Source: Streptomyces sp. MspMP-M5
GTDB lineage: Bacteria > Actinomycetota > Actinomycetes > Streptomycetales > Streptomycetaceae
Length of the DNA: 62,040 nt
Direction of reading: 5' to 3'
NCBI RefSeq assembly: GCF_000373585.1
Contig: NZ_KB891912.1
Location: 1-62,040, forward strand
Shown here: one piece after another, positions 37,338-45,243 of the stretch
How positions within the stretch are numbered: position 1 is the stretch's first letter
Layout of the letters: every line of letters begins with the position of its first letter
Program-made: the position numbers and the translations under genes
Notes under the pieces: generated by a model
What the model saw: only the letters and a program-made list of their open reading frames with translations
The model's database searches: none
Told to the model about the DNA's origin: nothing

Positions 37338-38480
37338 TCACCCGAAAACGGAGCCGGTTGGGGTGGTGCCCGTGGAGCGGGTGCAAGGGGAAGCCACCTC
37401 GGCTGTGAGCCGGACGGCGGTCGCGTCGAGGGAAAGGGTGAACGAGTGACCCACGCGATTTCCGGAAGTGTCGACCTCCCGCGCGTGCACGGTGTCTCCC
37501 GCCTCCGTCGTCTCCGATTCCCAACCGTTGGCGGAAAATTCCGCCGCCACCCGCGACAGCGCTCCGGGAAGCTCACCGGCCGGTACGAGATCGATGTGCC
37601 ACACGTGCTTCGCGGAACACGGAGTGCGCAGGCCCTCGGCCCAGCAGTCCGCGCAGGTGATCACGGCAACGGGGTCCTGGCCCCCCACGCGTCCGCGCAA
37701 GGCTATGGCGTCGAGCAGCCTGCTGGAGTGCAGGTACAGGGCCTTCTTGACGGCCTCGTCCGGATCGGCGGGGGCCGATACCGACGGTGCGCTCCGCATG
37801 GCGCGGTAGTCCGCAATCTCCTGGTCCGTGCCCCAGTCGACCGTGTTCAGGATCTCGCGGAAGAGCTCGGCGTGGAGATCCCAGTCTTCACCCTCCTGCG
37901 AGCTGAGTTCAAATATCAGCATCTCTGCCGTGCCGGGCAGGGGGATATATGCCTGCATCTGCGACTGGGTAACCGGAAGCTCGCGGCCCGACGCCGACCA
38001 TTCCGCGCTGATGATGTACGAGGACGTTCCGACGCGGATGAGGGCGGGCCCGCAGTTCAACTCCACGGGTTCCCAGTCGTCGTCCGGATACTTCCGTTCG
38101 AGGGTCTCGCGTGTCTTGCGCAGAGCCTCGGACTCGTCCGCACCGTCGTGCACCACCTGGCTGACGACCATGGTCGACAGGCTCGGCCGCCCCTCGACTT
38201 CGAGCGGGCAGAGGCCGGCGTAGATGACATCGGCCTCCACCATGGGTTCCAACTGCGCCGAAAGACCCAGCGCGAAGCGGTACTGATGATCCTGCGGATG
38301 ATTCGGCAGGAGGTCCGTGACCAACTCGTACAGCTGCGTGGCTGCCGCTTCGTCATCCACGGCATCGACGGGGAGTTCGCGGACGAACGGCGGCATGATC
38401 CAGCCGATACGCAGTTTGGTTGATTTCTGCTGAGAGGGAGGCATCGTCGTAGTCATGGTGTCGCTGGTCTCATTCGGCAT
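37338..38480 (-). CDS. Unknown protein of the type VII island with Cys/His cluster
   Basis: I do not recognise the family. The 380-residue protein is soluble, with an N-terminal 220 residues of alternating strands and helices and a C-terminal half with ITCADCWAEGLRTPC and KHVWH. Cys276, Cys279, Cys288 and His292 (and His295) could bind zinc. The ATG has AGGGAA upstream. It lies 29 nt after the cargo gene 38510-39727 in the same direction, so it may be a partner, immunity or chaperone-type protein of that cargo. Confidence 0.6.
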   Translation of the reverse strand: MPNETSDTMTTTMPPSQQKSTKLRIGWIMPPFVRELPVDAVDDEAAATQLYELVTDLLPNHPQDHQYRFALGLSAQLEPMVEADVIYAGLCPLEVEGRPSLSTMVVSQVVHDGADESEALRKTRETLERKYPDDDWEPVELNCGPALIRVGTSSYIISAEWSASGRELPVTQSQMQAYIPLPGTAEMLIFELSSQEGEDWDLHAELFREILNTVDWGTDQEIADYRAMRSAPSVSAPADPDEAVKKALYLHSSRLLDAIALRGRVGGQDPVAVITCADCWAEGLRTPCSAKHVWHIDLVPAGELPGALSRVAAEFSANGWESETTEAGDTVHAREVDTSGNRVGHSFTLSLDATAVRLTAEVASPCTRSTGTTPTGSVFG

Positions 38481-38509
38481 GTTCTGTTCCCTGCGCTGCG
38501 CCGGACGTC

Positions 38510-39727
38510 CTATTCTTCTTCACCGCCGGAGAGCTGCTTCGCGGCGCCATGGATGAACGACCCCGCCTTGATGGGCAATTGGATGCCGGCCTCCACGGCG
38601 CTCGGCACCTTTCCCTCCGGGAATTTGCCCTTCAGGAGCATGTTGATGCCCTTCTGGCTGAGGGGGGACCGAATCCCTTCGTAGATTTTTTCGCCGAGTT
38701 TCTCGCCCCGGACCAGCCCTTTCGCTCCGGCGGCTACCTTTCCCAGCGTGCTGGCGCCCTCTGCCAGACCCACAGCTGTTTTGGCGCCCCCGAGTGCCGA
38801 CTTCCCGACGCCGCCGACTCCGGGAATGACCCCGAGTGCATCGAGCCCGATCTTCCATCCCGGTGTGCCGTTTCCGCGGGCATTGCCGATCCAGTGACCT
38901 GCCATGGCTCCGGCGGCGCAGACGGCGGAGGCGCCCGCGAGTACGCCGCCCGCCACCGTCCCCACGACCGGGACGAACTCGCAGGCGAGCGCGGCCGCGG
39001 CCAGTCCCGAGGAGATGGTCGACAACAGATCGGCGTGGTCCACCAGCCAGTCCGTGAATGCCCGGAAGCCGGACTTCAGGCCGTCGATGGCCCTGTTCCA
39101 CCAGTGGATGTCCGGTGGGTGGTTCTCCGACGCCTTGAGGATCGCGCGTTCGGCCTCGCCGGCCCGGTCTTTCCACTGGGCGTGGATGCGTTCGGCTTCG
39201 CGTATGAGATGTTCCAGTTTGTCCTTGGACCTGTCGGCCGCGTCCTTGGCATCGGAACAATTATTGACGAGCTGCTTGAACCCGGGGTCATTGCCGTCCA
39301 CCGTGGCCAGGTTGAGCGAGTTGTACTGCTTGGCCAGACTGTTGTAGTGGTCCTGGTCGGACTTCAGCTGCTTGCGGGCCGACGCGGCCTCGGCCTCGAT
39401 CGTTCCGGCCTTGTCCTGGAACCCTTGCAGATGGGTGTGCCAGCCTCGTAGGGCCTTGGCGCAGTCGTGCATGGATTCACTGCCCTGGCGCAGGTACTTG
39501 GGCAGTTCGCCGAGTTTCTTCGCGAAGGCATGCGCCGCATCGCCTTCCCATGCGCCGTCGTTCTTGCCGATCGACTTGAGCATATGGTCGAGCTCATCCA
39601 GCTCGTCGCCCACGGACTTCACATCCGACGCGAGTGCCTGGATCTGGTCCAGGTCTCCCTTCGCCGGATTGAAGCCGACGCCGGGCCAGGCCGAGTCGTC
39701 CTCGATGAACATGCTGCGCCAAGACAT
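38510..39727 (-). CDS. Type VII cargo candidate with T7SS signal and AWEGD turn
   Basis: The 405-residue protein begins MSWRSMFIEDDSAWPGVGFNP..., the type found in Streptomyces type VII-secreted proteins. WXG-like AWEGD is at residues 60-62, with a helical first 190 residues. Residues 230-290 contain glycine-rich hydrophobic stretches (AAALACEFVPVVGTVAGGVLAG and VCAAGAMAGHW). The end is basic and Gly-rich without a recognised toxin motif. The ATG follows GGGGGAGA. It follows the small partner gene 39794-40084. Membrane insertion is possible from the hydrophobic middle. Confidence 0.7.
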   Translation of the reverse strand: MSWRSMFIEDDSAWPGVGFNPAKGDLDQIQALASDVKSVGDELDELDHMLKSIGKNDGAWEGDAAHAFAKKLGELPKYLRQGSESMHDCAKALRGWHTHLQGFQDKAGTIEAEAASARKQLKSDQDHYNSLAKQYNSLNLATVDGNDPGFKQLVNNCSDAKDAADRSKDKLEHLIREAERIHAQWKDRAGEAERAILKASENHPPDIHWWNRAIDGLKSGFRAFTDWLVDHADLLSTISSGLAAAALACEFVPVVGTVAGGVLAGASAVCAAGAMAGHWIGNARGNGTPGWKIGLDALGVIPGVGGVGKSALGGAKTAVGLAEGASTLGKVAAGAKGLVRGEKLGEKIYEGIRSPLSQKGINMLLKGKFPEGKVPSAVEAGIQLPIKAGSFIHGAAKQLSGGEEE

Positions 39728-39793
39728 GTGTCTCCCCCTGTGGTTGAACTGTTCTCTGCTGCCGGGCAGATCGGTGCCGGACTGCGTTGATGG

Positions 39794-40084
39794 TTACTTC
39801 TTGCCCATCATCTTGGCGTTTTCCTCTTCGCCTGCCTGGTAGGCGTCCAGCGTCATTTTGAGCTTCTCGTGAATTTCCTTTGACGCCTTCGTGATGCGCT
39901 TGATGCCGTCGCCCCACTGATCCTGGAACTCGTCACAGGCATCGTCGAGGCCGTCGGTGCCCAGAGTCTTCGGGCCCACCTTTTCGAGGCGGCGCTGTGC
40001 GTCCCGCATGCGATCGCCCGCCTCCGAGAGCTTGGTGAGCATCTCCTGGATACGCCCGACATCGATTTTGAAGTCCGTCGCCAT
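39794..40084 (-). CDS. WXG100/EspC-like small partner
   Basis: A 96-residue helical protein starting FKIDVGRIQEMLTKL and ending with YQAGE (82-86), the Y-x-x-x-E export motif. It has QWGDG near residue 57 in place of the WXG turn. The ATG has GGGGGA upstream at 9 nt. It is first in the operon with the 405-residue cargo candidate, 66 nt away. Confidence 0.72.
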   Translation of the reverse strand: MATDFKIDVGRIQEMLTKLSEAGDRMRDAQRRLEKVGPKTLGTDGLDDACDEFQDQWGDGIKRITKASKEIHEKLKMTLDAYQAGEEENAKMMGKK

Positions 40085-40300
40085 AATGCGATTCCCCCTT
40101 CGCCCGGCTGTTTCGTCACAGTGAACCTGTCCGCAGCCGTACGGAATCTCGTTCCGCGCCGGTGGGGCAGGGTGCACCGACCGGCACGGCAACCGCGGTT
40201 CGGCGCATCTGGCCACCCTAACGCAGCCTTGTGGACGGGCCGGAATCCGGATTTGGCGCAAAACGCTGAGTGTGGGTCGTGAGTGCCCGTGCCCTTGCCT

Positions 40301-40939
40301 CTAAGCGCCGTACAGCACGGCCTGCGCGTAGATGAGGTTCACATCCGGAACTCCGGCGTCCGCGCGGTATCGGCCGTTTTGGAAGTCGAGGGCGGCCTTT
40401 CTCGGTCCGCTGCCGGCCCGCATGCGCCAGCGGGCGCGGTGGGGCTTGCTCCACAGTGAACGGCTCGGGTGCAGGTCGCCGTTGAGGAGGTAGACCAACG
40501 CCATTATGACCCAGAACGGCGAGCCTGCCCAATATGCCACCCAACCGCGGATATTCCCTTTATAGGCGACTGCGCTGCATTGCCGGGCCGCGTCCTCGAT
40601 GCGCCATGCCTGGCGAATTCCCAGTGGGGAGCGCCCGTGAGTGATCCGACCGATGAACCGGCCGGATCCGTCATGTACCGCATACACGGTCTGGGAGGGA
40701 GTGGAATCGGCCTGGGGGGCGACGGTACACAGGGTATGGGCGGGCTCTGCCGCTGCCGTGAGGGCGAAGGCCGGCTCTGGGTTGTCGCTTCCGCTGTAGC
40801 GGTGAACTCGGGCCAGGGGGGACGCGGCATCGAACCGCCCCATTCCCGGTTGAAGAGCTCCCCATGCCTCAGAGCCGGGCAGTGCCATGAATTGCTTTGC
40901 GGACTCGTCCTGCGAAAAGCAGAACTTTATCTCGGTCAT
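40301..40939 (-). CDS. Unknown protein with one membrane helix
   Basis: A 212-residue protein. The middle has TVYAVHDGSGRFIGRITHGR and IRQAWRIED, beta-rich segments that recall LURP-one/scramblase-like folds, followed by a hydrophobic helix (GSPFWVIMALVYLLN) near 145-160 and a basic end. The ATG is preceded by GGGGAG. The NTPase gene ends 45 nt upstream, so it is probably in the same transcript. Assignment is weak. Confidence 0.5.
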   Translation of the reverse strand: MTEIKFCFSQDESAKQFMALPGSEAWGALQPGMGRFDAASPLARVHRYSGSDNPEPAFALTAAAEPAHTLCTVAPQADSTPSQTVYAVHDGSGRFIGRITHGRSPLGIRQAWRIEDAARQCSAVAYKGNIRGWVAYWAGSPFWVIMALVYLLNGDLHPSRSLWSKPHRARWRMRAGSGPRKAALDFQNGRYRADAGVPDVNLIYAQAVLYGA

Positions 40940-40984
40940 TCGGGATGCTCCCCTTGGTTGGTCTCTCGCCGGTGGACGGGCGAG

Positions 40985-43036
40985 TCAGGTTGCCACGGCG
41001 GTGTTGCCGGGGCCGGGGGTGGGCTCCGGGGCGGGTGCTGGAGCGGGTGCCGGGGCGAGGAACTGGCGTGCTGTCACGCGGTGCTCGGTGGCGACGAGGA
41101 GGATGCCCTCGGGGGACAGGTGGGCGGCGCGGAGCGGGGAGTCGGCGACCAAGGTGGTCGTCACGTCCCCGTTCTGCCGGGCGTACACCCGCAGGGTGTC
41201 GGCGTCGAGGTCGAACCCGTAGGGGGAAGAGGCCCGTTCGTCCTCCGAGGGGTGTCGTACGCGCCCGGGGTCGGCGTCGACGTAGCCGGGGCGGAGCAGG
41301 TCGTGGAGGAGGGTGGGGCCGTCGGGGACGGTCAGTACGGCCACCGGGCGGGCGCCGTCGGACGCCGTCGGTGCCGTTCCGTCGGCCGCCGCGGGCTCGT
41401 CCGTCCCGGCGGCCGGTGCCGTGAGCGCGCCGGCCGTCATCGCGACCACGCCCGTAAGCGGCACGCTCCACAGGGTGCGCCACGGCAGCTCCAGGCCCAG
41501 CCCGTGCAGCGCCTCCGCGTACGGGAGCAGGCCGTCCTCGACGAACGCGGTCTCCAGGAGCGCGGCCCGCAGGGCGGCCGACGTCCCGGGACGGGCGAGC
41601 AGGGGAGCGGTGCGCAGGTACGTACGGGCTGGGGCGCCCAGCCGGTCGAGCGGTACGGCCGCCACGGCGGTGTGCAGCGCGACCGGGTCGGCGTGGGTGA
41701 ACAGGCCCGGGTCGGTGAGGAGTTGGGGGAGCAGACCGGCGTCGAGGGTGTGCGCGGCGATCCGGTCGCGGACGTAGGGGTCGGCCCGGGACCAGTCCTG
41801 GCCGGGCACCGCCTCCAGCAGCGCCATGGCGATCCGGGTCTGGGCGCCCCGGGGGTCGGGTGTACCGGAGCGGATCTCGGCGGCGAGGGCCGGGTGCGCC
41901 AGGCGGATCAGGGTGCGGGCGGCCTTCCCGGAGGCTTCCGGCAATTCCGGGTCCGCGGTGTCGGTCCCGTCCACGGGCAGCTCCACCGGCTCCACGAACG
42001 GGGCGGCGAGTGGCGTCCCTTCGGCGACGACCTGGCTCATGTCGCGCCCCGCGACGGCGTCCGCCAGCGGCCGCCACAGTTGGACCGGCAGTCCGTCGCC
42101 CTCGGCGAACGCCAGTGGCGCCAGCAGCTGCCGGAGCGTCCGCGGATCGGCGCCCAGGCGGCGGGCGTGCAGATCGAGGGCCTCGCCGGGGGTGGCGGGC
42201 AGCTGCGTCTCGTCGGTGGGGTCGAACCCGTCGGGGTGGGCGCAGAGCGACCGTACGGCCAGGTGGACGGTGAGCCGGCTGCCGTCCGCGCGCCGGGCCA
42301 GCGCCTCGGCGAGCGCCCGGCGCGCCTCCGGGGCGGTGGTGAACGGAAGGCGCGGGGCGCCGGCCTCCGGTGTGAGCGCGGTCTCGGCGTGCAGGGCCAG
42401 GCCCTCGGGGTCGGCCCACTCGGGCGCGTCGAGGTCGATCAACTGCGCCTGGCCGTGCGGCAGCGCCTCGGCCAGCTCGGATGCGAACTCGCGCGGGACG
42501 TCGGTGAGGAGGTGGACCGCGGGCGCCGCGGCGAGCGGGGCGAGGACCTCGCGCACCAGGCGCGCCGGCTCGCCGGCGGCGCGCACCGGGCCGGCCAGGT
42601 CCAGGTCCGGGACGACGACCGTCAGGGGCTCCTCGCGGGCCGCGAGTTCGGCGAAGACGTCCGCAGTGCGCCCGGTGGCCGGGCCGAGGTGGTCGGCGAG
42701 CAGCTCCCGTACCTGTGCGGCCGTCCGGCCTCGGGGGTCGGGCACGGCCGGCGCCGGGAGGTCCGGGGGGACCGTCGCCGGATCCAGGTCGTCGAGCGGG
42801 AGCTGCTTGCGGTGGTCCGGGTCGCACAGCATCAGGAAGCCCGCGACCAGGCGCGAACGCCCGCTGCCGGGGCTGCCGGTGACGATGATGACGCGCGGGG
42901 CGCCGGGCCACCGCATGCGCCAGGCGGCGAGCGCGCGGAGGGCGGCGGTGCGGCCGCCGACGTACGGGTGCGGTGCGTAGCGGGCCGCCGCGGTGGCCGC
43001 GTCGCCTGAGGCGCTCATGACTTCCTCGTCCCCCAT
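40985..43036 (-). CDS. P-loop NTPase-like protein with Arg in place of the Walker Lys
   Basis: The 683-residue protein has a P-loop at GSPGSGRS (54-61), in which the usual Lys is Arg, and a probable Walker B, LTVVVPDLD. About 350 residues of helix-rich AAA/STAND-like domain follow, then a C-terminal part with beta-propeller or WD-like features (RPVAVLTVPDGPTLLHDL, AHLSPEGILLVATEHR) and a Pro-rich tail. It may be a signalling NTPase that senses or binds rather than hydrolyses. The ATG has GGAGGG upstream. It lies in the type VII island next to the membrane protein gene 40301-40939. Confidence 0.65.
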   Translation of the reverse strand: MGDEEVMSASGDAATAAARYAPHPYVGGRTAALRALAAWRMRWPGAPRVIIVTGSPGSGRSRLVAGFLMLCDPDHRKQLPLDDLDPATVPPDLPAPAVPDPRGRTAAQVRELLADHLGPATGRTADVFAELAAREEPLTVVVPDLDLAGPVRAAGEPARLVREVLAPLAAAPAVHLLTDVPREFASELAEALPHGQAQLIDLDAPEWADPEGLALHAETALTPEAGAPRLPFTTAPEARRALAEALARRADGSRLTVHLAVRSLCAHPDGFDPTDETQLPATPGEALDLHARRLGADPRTLRQLLAPLAFAEGDGLPVQLWRPLADAVAGRDMSQVVAEGTPLAAPFVEPVELPVDGTDTADPELPEASGKAARTLIRLAHPALAAEIRSGTPDPRGAQTRIAMALLEAVPGQDWSRADPYVRDRIAAHTLDAGLLPQLLTDPGLFTHADPVALHTAVAAVPLDRLGAPARTYLRTAPLLARPGTSAALRAALLETAFVEDGLLPYAEALHGLGLELPWRTLWSVPLTGVVAMTAGALTAPAAGTDEPAAADGTAPTASDGARPVAVLTVPDGPTLLHDLLRPGYVDADPGRVRHPSEDERASSPYGFDLDADTLRVYARQNGDVTTTLVADSPLRAAHLSPEGILLVATEHRVTARQFLAPAPAPAPAPEPTPGPGNTAVAT

Positions 43037-43385
43037 CGATCCCGCCCTCCACTCACGTGGATCCGTGCATGTACCGGCTAGATCCTAGATCCGGTCCCGG
43101 AAGGCGGGACGGCCGAGGGGCGGCTGTTCCGGAATGGGCGGAAGAGGCGTGCGGGCGTGGTGTGCCGGGTGCGGGATTTCGTGAATTCCGGGCGGGAACG
43201 CGGCCTTCACGAGCATTTTGCGATCTTTGGCGCGCGAGACTGGCGGGCGGGGCGCCGCGAAATGAGGTCGGAAACACCGGAAAACGTCGGTCAGTATCGG
43301 AAAACGCAGAAGATCCGCTTTCGCAGGCCGGAACGGGCCGACGAAAGCGGATCATTCGGACGGAAAACGAGTGCCGGTGGGAATC
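43037..43385. other. Gap with terminator before the NTPase gene
   Basis: Contains a 12-bp hairpin, 43312-43323 with 43342-43353, just after the stop of the 133-residue gene on the minus strand, which should end its transcript. The rest is unremarkable, moderately AT-rich and without a gene. Confidence 0.6.
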
Positions 43386-43787
43386 TCAGCGGTGGCCGCG
43401 GGCGCCGCCGCGGCGCGGGCCGGTGACGAGGTCGAGGCTGGGGCCGTCGCGTTCGGCGCGCTCGCGGTCCTCCTCCTCTTCCTGCTTCTTCTGCCACTCG
43501 GCGAACTTGGCGCGGGACTCCTCGCGTTCGGCGGGCGTCTGGTTCTCGGCGTCGTGCCGGATCTTGTCCAGGCGGTCGCCCAGTGCGTCCATGTAGCCGG
43601 GCGTCTCGATGGCCTCCTTCATGCCCAGCCGGCCGGCGAGCACTTCCTGGGCCATCTCCTGGAGCTTGCCGCCCACACTGGGGTTCTCCGCGAGTACCTT
43701 CAGCGCCTTGCGCAGGCGGTGGGCCTGCTCCTGGTCGTGGGCGACGTCCATCAGGTCCTCGTCCTGGATCTGCCGCTCATTGCTCAT
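43386..43787 (-). CDS. Charged helical protein of the type VII island
   Basis: A 133-residue hydrophilic protein with helices such as DLMDVAHDQEQAHRLRKALKVL and AEWQKKQEEEEDRERAER, ending in Arg/Gly. No family is recognised; a coiled coil is likely. The ATG has GAGGGGG upstream. A promoter with TTGACG (43874-43869) and TACACT (43849-43844), 19 nt apart, precedes it, similar to that of the 32879 operon. It is divergent from the EspC-like gene at 44024. Confidence 0.55.
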   Translation of the reverse strand: MSNERQIQDEDLMDVAHDQEQAHRLRKALKVLAENPSVGGKLQEMAQEVLAGRLGMKEAIETPGYMDALGDRLDKIRHDAENQTPAEREESRAKFAEWQKKQEEEEDRERAERDGPSLDLVTGPRRGGARGHR

Positions 43788-43843
43788 GACTGCCCCCTCG
43801 TACGTGGTGGCACAGCAACCGCGCGTGCTGCACCGGCGTCCCG

Positions 43844-43874
43844 AGTGTAATGACGGGTGTGAACGGGTCGTCAA
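43844..43874 (-). promoter_or_regulatory. Candidate promoter of the 43787 gene
   Basis: Minus-strand TTGACG, 19 nt, TACACT, about 56 nt before the start codon. Spacing and boxes match the candidate promoter at 32956-32986. Confidence 0.45.
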
Positions 43875-44023
43875 GGCGAGGTTGTCGGTATTGCCGCAAA
43901 TTGCTCCGGCGTCCGTTACCCGCCTCACGGAGAAGCCGCTCTGCGCGGGGCTTCGGCCCTAATGCGGGTGTGCTAGACCTGAGGTGATGGTCAGCAAGTC
44001 GCTGTCATTCAATTCGGGGAGAA

Positions 44024-44335
44024 ATGATGTCCGATGAAGTCCGGCTCAGTACCGAGGCGCTGCACAAGCTCGGTACGACCTTCGAGATTCGTGCGGAAGA
44101 ACTGAGCCGGCAGCTGGGCGCATTCAGACGGCGCGCGGACGCCGACGCGCTCAGGGACGGTTTCGGCAGCGACGAGGCGTCCCGGTCCCATCGCGAGCTG
44201 TTCGAGGAGGCCGAGCGCGCCCTGGCGCAGCTGCAGCAGCGGCTGGCCGAGGTCGGCGGCGGCATCAAGGAGACCGTCGCCAACGCCCAGGCGGCGGAGG
44301 ACGAACTCGTCGAGATGATGCGGAGCGCCAGGTGA
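44024..44335 (+). CDS. EspC/WXG-like small helical protein
   Basis: A 103-residue helical protein (VRLSTEALHKLGTTF at the start, then charged helices). It resembles the other small partners here in size and pattern but lacks the tyrosine export motif. It starts at one of two adjacent ATG codons after GGGGAG. Its stop overlaps the next gene's start (GTGA), so it is coupled to the WXG protein 44332-45147. Confidence 0.68.
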   Translation: MMSDEVRLSTEALHKLGTTFEIRAEELSRQLGAFRRRADADALRDGFGSDEASRSHRELFEEAERALAQLQQRLAEVGGGIKETVANAQAAEDELVEMMRSAR

Positions 44336-45147
44336 CCGACGTACGACGCAACCCCCATGCGCTGCACGAGGCGGCGGCCGGCTGGCGGGACATGGGCAGG
44401 CACCTGGACGGCCTGGTCCGCGACCTCGACCGGCACGTCGGCAACGCCGCGTCGGCCGACTGGCACGGGCCGGCGGGCGAGGCGTTCGCCGCCGAGTGGC
44501 ACCAGCTGAAGCGGTCCGTCGACGAGACCCTGCCGGTCTTCGAACTCGCCGCGGCCGACCTGGAGAACGCGGCCGACACCCACCACACCGCCGGTGCCGC
44601 CGGCGACCACGACTCCGGCTCCGGGGATTCCTCGCAGAACGGCTCGCAGAACGCCTCGCAGTCGTCCGGCCCGCAGATGACCTACGGCTTCATGGCGCTC
44701 GGCCAGCTCGCCAACGGCCTCGGCGGCGCCTTCGGCAAGCGCGGCCGGGGCGGCGGAGGCGGCCAGAGCCAGGTCCCGCAGCTGCGGCACCAGTGGGAGT
44801 CGTCCACGGCCGCGCACGGGCCCGACCCGTTCGGCACGCCCCGGGACGGCGCGGCCGTGACACCCGGCGGCGCGGGCATCGCCAAGGGCGTGCGGACGAA
44901 CCCGGCCGAGGCGCAGCGCGCGGCGGACGAGCAGGAGGCCGGGGAGGCCGCGCGGCGCAAGGCGGCGGAGCAGAGGGCGACCCCGGACAAGGCACCGGAC
45001 AAGGCACCGGACAAGACACCGGCGAAGGGCTCCGGTCAGGCGTCCGGCAAGGGGCCCGGCGAGGGTTCCGACAAGGGTGCGGCCGAGGCCGCCGCGGCGA
45101 CCGCGCAGCCCGGCCCTGACGTCTCCCAGCACGGCGCCTTCGGCTGA
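44332..45147 (+). CDS. WXG protein with disordered C-terminal tail
   Basis: A 271-residue protein. Residues 1-85 form a WXG100-like hairpin with DWHGP (Trp44-x-Gly46). After that the chain is rich in Gly, Ser and Gln, then has the repeated unit PDKAPDKAPDKTPAKG and a charged Ala/Lys/Gly end. It is a probable type VII substrate with a flexible tail. It is coupled to the small gene before it and followed by a strong terminator. Confidence 0.7.
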   Translation: MTDVRRNPHALHEAAAGWRDMGRHLDGLVRDLDRHVGNAASADWHGPAGEAFAAEWHQLKRSVDETLPVFELAAADLENAADTHHTAGAAGDHDSGSGDSSQNGSQNASQSSGPQMTYGFMALGQLANGLGGAFGKRGRGGGGGQSQVPQLRHQWESSTAAHGPDPFGTPRDGAAVTPGGAGIAKGVRTNPAEAQRAADEQEAGEAARRKAAEQRATPDKAPDKAPDKTPAKGSGQASGKGPGEGSDKGAAEAAAATAQPGPDVSQHGAFG

Positions 45148-45186
45148 CCGGAGCACGGCGAGGGGCCCGCAACGGCCCGTAGACGA

Positions 45187-45225
45187 ACGGTGGGGCGCCC
45201 CTCCCGAAGAGGGGCGCCCCACCGT
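45187..45225. terminator. Bidirectional terminator between WXG gene and eccC
   Basis: Perfect 17-bp stem, 45187-45203 with 45209-45225, loop CCGAA. It lies between the convergent cargo gene and eccC. Confidence 0.85.
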
Positions 45226-45243
45226 CGTTGTACCGGGTGCCGA

